Source: DAOUAJ01 sp034433615
GTDB taxonomy: Bacteria; Chloroflexota; Anaerolineae; DUEN01
DNA: 8,522 nucleotides
Direction: 5' to 3'
Assembly (NCBI GenBank): GCA_034433615.1
Contig: DAOUAJ010000428.1
Location: 1 to 8,522 of the forward strand
Shown here in pieces: positions 5,400-8,522 of the stretch; the stretch's first letter is position 1, and every line of letters begins with the position of its first letter. The notes under the pieces are model-generated. The model did no database searches. It saw only the letters and a list, made by a program, of their open reading frames with translations, and was not told the origin of the DNA. Both the position numbers and the translations under genes were made by a program.

Positions 5400-6236
5400 T
5401 TATCGCCGTCGCGACACGCGACGCCGCACGATATACTTGTCCGTAGCCTTGTTGCGCCGCGTCTTGTAGCCCAATGTCGGCTTGCCCCATGGCGATTTAG
5501 GCCCTGGCATCCCGATCGGCGAACGGCCCTCACCGCCACCGTGCGGATGGTCACGCGGTGTCATGGCTGAGCCGCGTACGTGCGGCCGCCACCCCAGCCA
5601 ACGCTTGCGCCCCGCCTTACCCAGATGAATGTTAGCGTGATCCACGTTCCCTACCTGGCCCACCGTGGCCATGCAGCGCTGCAGCACACGTCGCACCTCA
5701 CCGCTAGGCAGACGCAACTGGACGTAATCGCCCTCTTTCGCCAGCAACTGCGCAGCCGTGCCGGCCGAGCGCACGAGTTGCCCGCCACTGCCTGGGTACA
5801 ACTCCACATTGTGAACCATCGTGCCCAAAGGAATGTTGGCCAGCGGAAGTGCATTGCCCGGCCGAATCTCCGCCGTCGGCCCAGACATCACCGTATCACC
5901 CACCCGTAGCTCCTGGGGAGCCAGGATGTATCTCTTCTCGCCATCAGCATAGACGACCAGAGCGATACGTGCCGTGCGGTTGGGATCGTATTCAATGGAA
6001 TCCACCCGCCCGGGGATGCCCAACTTGTCCCGTCGAAAGTCAATGATCCGATATCGGCGCTTATGCCCGCCACCGTGATGACGCACAGTGATCTTGCCCT
6101 GCACGTTGCGCCCGGCGGACTTCTTCAATGGTGCCAACAAAGAACGCTCGGGCTCCGTGGGAGTAATCTCTTCAAATGTGGAAACCATCATATCACGGCG
6201 CCCAGGCGATGTCGGCTTGTACACCTTGATAGCCAT
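5400..6236 (-). CDS. rplB: 50S ribosomal protein L2
   Basis: L2 is essential for subunit association and for peptidyl-transferase centre architecture. At 278 residues it is close to the family norm (about 275). The start MAIKVYKPTSPGRR, GRNVQGKITVRHHGGGHKRRYR (residues 42-63) and the SH3-like domain are all conserved. The near-invariant loop DHPHGGGEG spans residues 229-237, and His230 aligns with the functionally important E. coli His229. The segment before it reads SAMTPRDHPHGG, with Thr where many homologues have Asn. The C-terminal tail GKPTLGYKTRRNKATDKYIV is typical. AGGAG (6246-6250) sits 9 nt before the ATG. It lies between rplW and rpsS in the canonical order. Confidence 0.98.
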   Translation of the reverse strand: MAIKVYKPTSPGRRDMMVSTFEEITPTEPERSLLAPLKKSAGRNVQGKITVRHHGGGHKRRYRIIDFRRDKLGIPGRVDSIEYDPNRTARIALVVYADGEKRYILAPQELRVGDTVMSGPTAEIRPGNALPLANIPLGTMVHNVELYPGSGGQLVRSAGTAAQLLAKEGDYVQLRLPSGEVRRVLQRCMATVGQVGNVDHANIHLGKAGRKRWLGWRPHVRGSAMTPRDHPHGGGEGRSPIGMPGPKSPWGKPTLGYKTRRNKATDKYIVRRRVSRRR

Positions 6237-6262
6237 ACCCTGAGACTCCTGTCGCTAAAGCG

Positions 6263-6553
6263 CTACACCCCCTCGAAGAATTGAATCCTATCCCCAGGGG
6301 CCAATGTCACAACAGCCTTCTTCCACAGAGGGCGCTTCACTACAGATCGGCGTCCGTAACGCCCCCTCTTGGCCGGCACGCGCATGATATTCACCCGCTG
6401 GACGCGAACACCGAAAGCTGCCTCAACCGCCTCCTTGACCTGGATCTTGTTGGCACGTATATCCACCTCAAAGACGTACTGGTTAGCGGGCAACAACCGC
6501 TCCGTCATCTTTTCAGTTGCACGGGGACGCCGCAGAACTTGATAAACATGCAT
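6263..6553 (-). CDS. rplW: 50S ribosomal protein L23
   Basis: L23 sits at the mouth of the exit tunnel and is the docking site for trigger factor and the signal recognition particle. The product is 96 residues, normal for the bacterial family. Visible marks are the N-terminal VLRRPRATEKMTE, the strand YVFEVDIRANKIQVKEAVE (residues 26-44), the conserved FGVRVQRVNI at 47-56, the basic loop AKRGRYGRRSVVKRPLWKKA, and the C-terminal strand VVTLAPGDRIQFFEGV. The ATG is preceded by GAGGTG with a 7-nt spacer. It is 23 nt after rplD and 26 nt before rplB, consistent with co-transcription. Confidence 0.97.
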   Translation of the reverse strand: MHVYQVLRRPRATEKMTERLLPANQYVFEVDIRANKIQVKEAVEAAFGVRVQRVNIMRVPAKRGRYGRRSVVKRPLWKKAVVTLAPGDRIQFFEGV

Positions 6554-6576
6554 CGTTATTCACCTCTGCCACGCTG

Positions 6577-7227
6577 TCACGCGGCTATCTCAGCAGACTC
6601 TGCCGACGTGCTCAGAAACCGCTGGATCTCGGCCAGAGCGTCCAAGGGCATGATCAGATAATCATAGCCCAGCAGATCGCGTACATTCAGATAATTGGCC
6701 CGCAAAGTCTGCACACCAGCGAGGTTGCGGGCAGACAACTCGACCGCCGGATTGGCCGCAGAAAGCAAGATCAACGCGCTCCCGTCCACCCCCAACGCTT
6801 TCAACATGGCTATCATAGCCTTGGTCCGCGGCGACTCCATCTGCAAGGCATCCAGGACGATGATCTGGGCGTCAGAGGCTTTCACGGACAGCGCCGAACG
6901 CAAGGCCAGACGGCGCATCTTGCGCGGCATCCGCTGGACATACTGACGCGGATGCGGGCCATGGGCAACGCCACCCCCTACAAAGATGGGCGCATTGCGG
7001 CTGCCATGACGAGCGCGCCCGGTACCCTTCTGCCGATACCACTTGGCCGTCGTGCGGTTCACCTCACCGCGTGTCTTCGTCTTATGAGTGCCCAGACGCG
7101 CGTTGGCCAGTTGCCGGACCAAAGCCTGATGCATCACCGCTTCGTTAATCGGGGCCGCAAAAATGTCATCGGGTAGTTCCACTTGCCCCACTGTCTCACC
7201 CGCCATGTTGCGCAATGGTAATTGCAT
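6577..7227 (-). CDS. rplD: 50S ribosomal protein L4
   Basis: L4 is a 23S rRNA domain I binder whose loop lines the peptide exit tunnel. In Gammaproteobacteria it also represses the S10 operon. The product is 216 residues. The N-terminus MQLPLRNMAGETVGQVELPDDIF leads into the long tunnel loop at about residues 48-95: KTKTRGEV, KWYRQKGTGRARHGS, and VGGGVAHGP. The Rossmann-like C-terminal half follows (QIIVLD at 121-126). The frame stays open upstream to 7512 but overlaps rplC. ATG at 7227 gives the family N-terminus and has AGGAG (7235-7239) 7 nt before it, overlapping the rplC TAG. The gap to rplC is 10 nt, so translational coupling is likely. Confidence 0.97.
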   Translation of the reverse strand: MQLPLRNMAGETVGQVELPDDIFAAPINEAVMHQALVRQLANARLGTHKTKTRGEVNRTTAKWYRQKGTGRARHGSRNAPIFVGGGVAHGPHPRQYVQRMPRKMRRLALRSALSVKASDAQIIVLDALQMESPRTKAMIAMLKALGVDGSALILLSAANPAVELSARNLAGVQTLRANYLNVRDLLGYDYLIMPLDALAEIQRFLSTSAESAEIAA

Positions 7228-7237
7228 CGTCCTACTC

Positions 7238-7870
7238 CTAACCCTGCTTGCGCGCCTCGCGGATGATGACCAGACCATTTTTTGGCCCCGGCACCGCGCC
7301 GCGCACTGCAATGAGATTTTGGTCGGGGTAAACTTGCACAACTCGTAAGTTCTGCACGGTGACGCGTACATTCCCCATGTGCCCTGCCATGCGTGATCCC
7401 TTGTACACCCGGCCAGGGGTTGTACCCGAGCCGATAGCACCTGGCGCACGCTGCCGGTCCGATTGGCCATGGGTCTTGGGGCCGCCCCTGAAGCCATGAC
7501 GCTTGACGCCACCCTGGAACCCGCGCCCCTTGGATATGCCCGTCACATCTACCATCTCGCCCGGTTCAAAGATCTCCACCGTGATCCGCTGCCCTTCGCT
7601 GTATCCGGAGACGTCATCCATGCGCAGTTCCCGCAAGAACCGCAACGGCGGGAGTTGATGCTGACGTAAGTGGCCAAGTTGACCGCCAGTCAGCCGCTTC
7701 GGCTTGACTTCTTCAAAGCCCAATTGGATAGCGCTGTAACCATCGCGTTCAGGGGTACGCACCTGGGTGACAAAACATGGCCCAGCCTCGATGATGGTCA
7801 CGGGAGTCACCGTTCCCGATGCATCAAAGATCTGGGTCATGCCGAGCTTCCTGCCAATGATGCCCTTCAT
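7238..7870 (-). CDS. rplC: 50S ribosomal protein L3
   Basis: L3 is one of the first proteins to bind 23S rRNA. Its long extension reaches close to the peptidyl-transferase centre. The 210-residue product fits the family. It starts MKGIIGRKLGMTQIFD and has the globular-domain segment VDVTGISKGRGFQGG (residues 107-121). The central extension follows: KRHGFRGGPKTHG, then the APGAIGSGTTPGRVYKG region, then KGSRMAGHMG. The C-terminal half ends in IREARKQG. The residue methylated by PrmB in E. coli (Gln in the GSIGQN context) is not present at the matching position here (AIGSG). ATG at 7870 is chosen over the GTG one codon upstream because of Shine-Dalgarno spacing. It is separated from rpsJ by a 122-nt spacer, the longest in the window, and the rplD ribosome-binding site overlaps its stop codon. 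Confidence 0.98.
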   Translation of the reverse strand: MKGIIGRKLGMTQIFDASGTVTPVTIIEAGPCFVTQVRTPERDGYSAIQLGFEEVKPKRLTGGQLGHLRQHQLPPLRFLRELRMDDVSGYSEGQRITVEIFEPGEMVDVTGISKGRGFQGGVKRHGFRGGPKTHGQSDRQRAPGAIGSGTTPGRVYKGSRMAGHMGNVRVTVQNLRVVQVYPDQNLIAVRGAVPGPKNGLVIIREARKQG

Positions 7871-7876
7871 CACACT

Positions 7877-7882
7877 ACCTCC
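7877..7882 (-). promoter_or_regulatory. Ribosome-binding site that decides the rplC start
   Basis: GGAGGT lies 6 nt before ATG at 7870 but only 3 nt before an in-frame GTG at 7873. This favours the ATG, which also gives the canonical N-terminus MKGIIGRK. Confidence 0.8.
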
Positions 7883-7898
7883 ACCTGGGACTGTCAGC

Positions 7899-7908
7899 CT
7901 GGGCCCAG
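7899..7908. repeat. 10-bp perfect palindrome upstream of rplC
   Basis: CTGGGCCCAG is perfectly self-complementary. A further CCCAG on the minus strand (7889-7885) could pair instead with the CTGGG half, giving a hairpin that ends just before the rplC ribosome-binding site at 7877-7882. It may be a minor translational structure or chance; there is no independent support for a function. Confidence 0.4.
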
Positions 7909-7924
7909 CCGCATCATCCCGACT

Positions 7925-7995
7925 TAGCAGATGGCATATGGCTGATAGCTTATTGCTCTCCTGGCTATCAGCTATCGGCTATCTGCCATCAGCTA
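7925..7995. repeat. Opposed heptamer tandem arrays forming a long imperfect hairpin
   Basis: Reading the minus strand from the rpsJ stop gives five consecutive 7-mers: TAGCTGA, TGGCAGA, TAGCCGA, TAGCTGA, TAGCCAG (7995-7961). Reading the plus strand from 7925 gives four more of the same family: TAGCAGA, TGGCATA, TGGCTGA, TAGCTTA (7925-7952). The consensus is roughly T-R-G-C-N-G-A. Because the two arrays face each other they form an inverted repeat. The outer arms are 7925-7936 with 7984-7995 (11 of 12 pairs). The inner arms are 7941-7949 with 7964-7972 (9 of 9), with a 14-nt loop. There is no U-tract, so this is not a typical terminator. No coding function is visible. Confidence 0.85.
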
Positions 7996-8301
7996 CAGTT
8001 TGATCTCGATGTCCACACCTGCCGGCAGATTAAGCCGTGTGAGGTTATCTATCGTTTTGGCTCCAGGATCCACAATTTCGATCAGACGCTTATGAGTTCG
8101 AATCTCGAATTGCTCGCGCGAATCCTTGTCGGTGAACGGCGAGCGCATGACAGTAAAGCGCTCTATCCTGGTTGGCAGTGGAATTGGACCTACAACAGCC
8201 GCGCCGGTGCGCTCGGCTGTTTCCACAATTTCTCGTACGGACTTGTCCAGGACCCGATGATCGTATGCTTTCAGCTTGATGCGAATGCGCTGCTTGGCCA
8301 T
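7993..8301 (-). CDS. rpsJ: 30S ribosomal protein S10
   Basis: S10 is a 30S head protein that also acts as NusE, which binds NusB and NusG in antitermination. The 102-residue product is the usual family length. It opens AKQRIRIKLKAYDHRVLD, has the central GPIPLPT at residues 39-45, then SPFTDKDSREQFEIRTHKR, and ends LPAGVDIEIKL. This is S10 along its entire length. The ATG is preceded by GGAGG (8306-8310) with a short 4-nt spacer. It is the first gene after the tuf terminator-like hairpin, and no separate promoter can fit between the U-tract and this ribosome-binding site. The stop codon TAG forms the first three bases of a heptamer repeat array that fills much of the spacer to rplC. Confidence 0.98.
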   Translation of the reverse strand: MAKQRIRIKLKAYDHRVLDKSVREIVETAERTGAAVVGPIPLPTRIERFTVMRSPFTDKDSREQFEIRTHKRLIEIVDPGAKTIDNLTRLNLPAGVDIEIKL

Positions 8302-8315
8302 GCCGCCTCCACACG

Positions 8316-8351
8316 AAAAATTCTGGGGGTAAGGCTATGCCTCCCCCAGAA
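8316..8351 (-). terminator. Intrinsic terminator or attenuator hairpin between tuf and rpsJ
   Basis: On the minus-strand transcript a 9-bp stem, TTCTGGGGG pairing with CCCCCAGAA, encloses a second 4-bp stem AGGC/GCCT. The loop is ATA, and there is a 2-nt TA bulge on the 3' side. The 3' arm is followed at once by TTTTT (plus-strand 8316-8320). This is the standard architecture of a Rho-independent terminator. It lies 15 nt after the tuf stop and only 5 nt before the rpsJ Shine-Dalgarno sequence, so it could end the str-type transcript, or work as an attenuator or read-through site controlling entry into the ribosomal-protein genes. Confidence 0.85.
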
Positions 8352-8366
8352 CACGGTCTAACCCGG

Positions 8367-8522
8367 CTACCCGAGGATCTGGGTGATGACGCCGGCACCC
8401 ACCGTGCGACCACCTTCCCGAATGGCAAACCGACTCCCCGCCTCCAACGCCACCGGCACAATCAAATCCACCCGCAGGTTCACATTGTCCCCAGGCATCA
8501 CCATCTCCACCCCCTCCGGCAG
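8367..8522 (-). CDS. tuf: Elongation factor Tu, C-terminal fragment (partial at window edge)
   Basis: These are the last 51 codons of EF-Tu, the GTPase that delivers aminoacyl-tRNA to the ribosomal A site. The frame enters from the right edge and ends at TAG. The visible part is the end of beta-barrel domain 3: it opens LPEGVEMVMPGDN and ends with the hallmark FAIREGGRTVGAG, then VITQILG. Domain 3 contacts the tRNA acceptor/T stem and EF-Ts. The G domain and domain 2 lie outside the window. The gene sits directly upstream of rpsJ on the same strand, as in bacteria where the str operon (rpsL-rpsG-fusA-tuf) runs into the S10 operon. A terminator-like hairpin begins 15 nt after the stop. Whether the genome has a second tuf copy cannot be told from this window. 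Confidence 0.97.
   Translation of the reverse strand: MPEGVEMVMPGDNVNLRVDLIVPVALEAGSRFAIREGGRTVGAGVITQILG

Noticed and set aside
6517..7176. Plus-strand open frame of 219 codons
   Set aside because: It lies antisense to rplD and rplW, its product has no recognisable domain or plausible ribosome-binding context, and it is explained by the codon bias of the GC-rich genes opposite.
7228..7512. Upstream in-frame extension of rplD by 95 codons
   Set aside because: It would overlap rplC extensively in another frame. The family N-terminus and a well-placed ribosome-binding site both support the start at 7227.
7925..7995. Heptamer hairpin read as a terminator or as a CRISPR-like array
   Set aside because: There is no U-tract on either side. 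The repeats are 7 bp and contiguous without spacers, so it is neither a Rho-independent terminator nor a CRISPR.

Overview
The window is a contiguous stretch of the bacterial tuf / S10 / spc ribosomal-protein cluster. Every gene lies on the minus strand, so transcription runs from position 8522 down to position 1. In that order the genes are: tuf (last 51 codons), rpsJ, rplC, rplD, rplW, rplB, rpsS, rplV, rpsC, rplP, rpmC, rpsQ, rplN, rplX, rplE, rpsN, rpsH, rplF and rplR (first 69 codons, running off the window). All 19 proteins are recognisable from conserved sequence. No gene is broken, and there are no insertion sequences, tRNAs, rRNAs or CRISPR arrays.

The organism is a GC-rich bacterium. 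A zinc-ribbon (type Z) S14, an L24 carrying a four-cysteine C-terminal extension, and tuf placed directly before rpsJ suggest a Chloroflexota-like lineage (Anaerolineae or a relative). That placement is inference from family knowledge, not a measured result.

Layout. (1) 8302-8522: the tuf end, then a strong intrinsic-terminator-like hairpin immediately before rpsJ. (2) 3979-8301: the S10-type half, rpsJ to rpsC, encoding proteins that assemble early around 23S rRNA and the 30S head. (3) 2950-3883: rplP-rpmC-rpsQ, tightly coupled through an ATGA overlap and a 2-nt gap. (4) 1-2919: the spc-type half, rplN to rplR. Most genes have a clear Shine-Dalgarno sequence 4-10 nt before the start, and several of these overlap the preceding stop codon. 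rpsS, rpsN and rplF use GTG, and rpsC uses TTG.

The non-routine content lies in the spacers. The most notable is a 71-nt double array of 7-bp repeats in opposite orientations between rpsJ and rplC, starting exactly at the rpsJ stop codon. Others are the terminator between tuf and rpsJ, mutually exclusive hairpins between rpsC and rplP, a long bulged stem before rpsH, a bulged hairpin before rplX, and a 22-bp (CG)n palindrome inside the zinc-finger codons of rplX. rplX also carries an insertion of about 20 residues. I see no novel multi-gene system here; this is a core housekeeping locus with some unusual intergenic structure.
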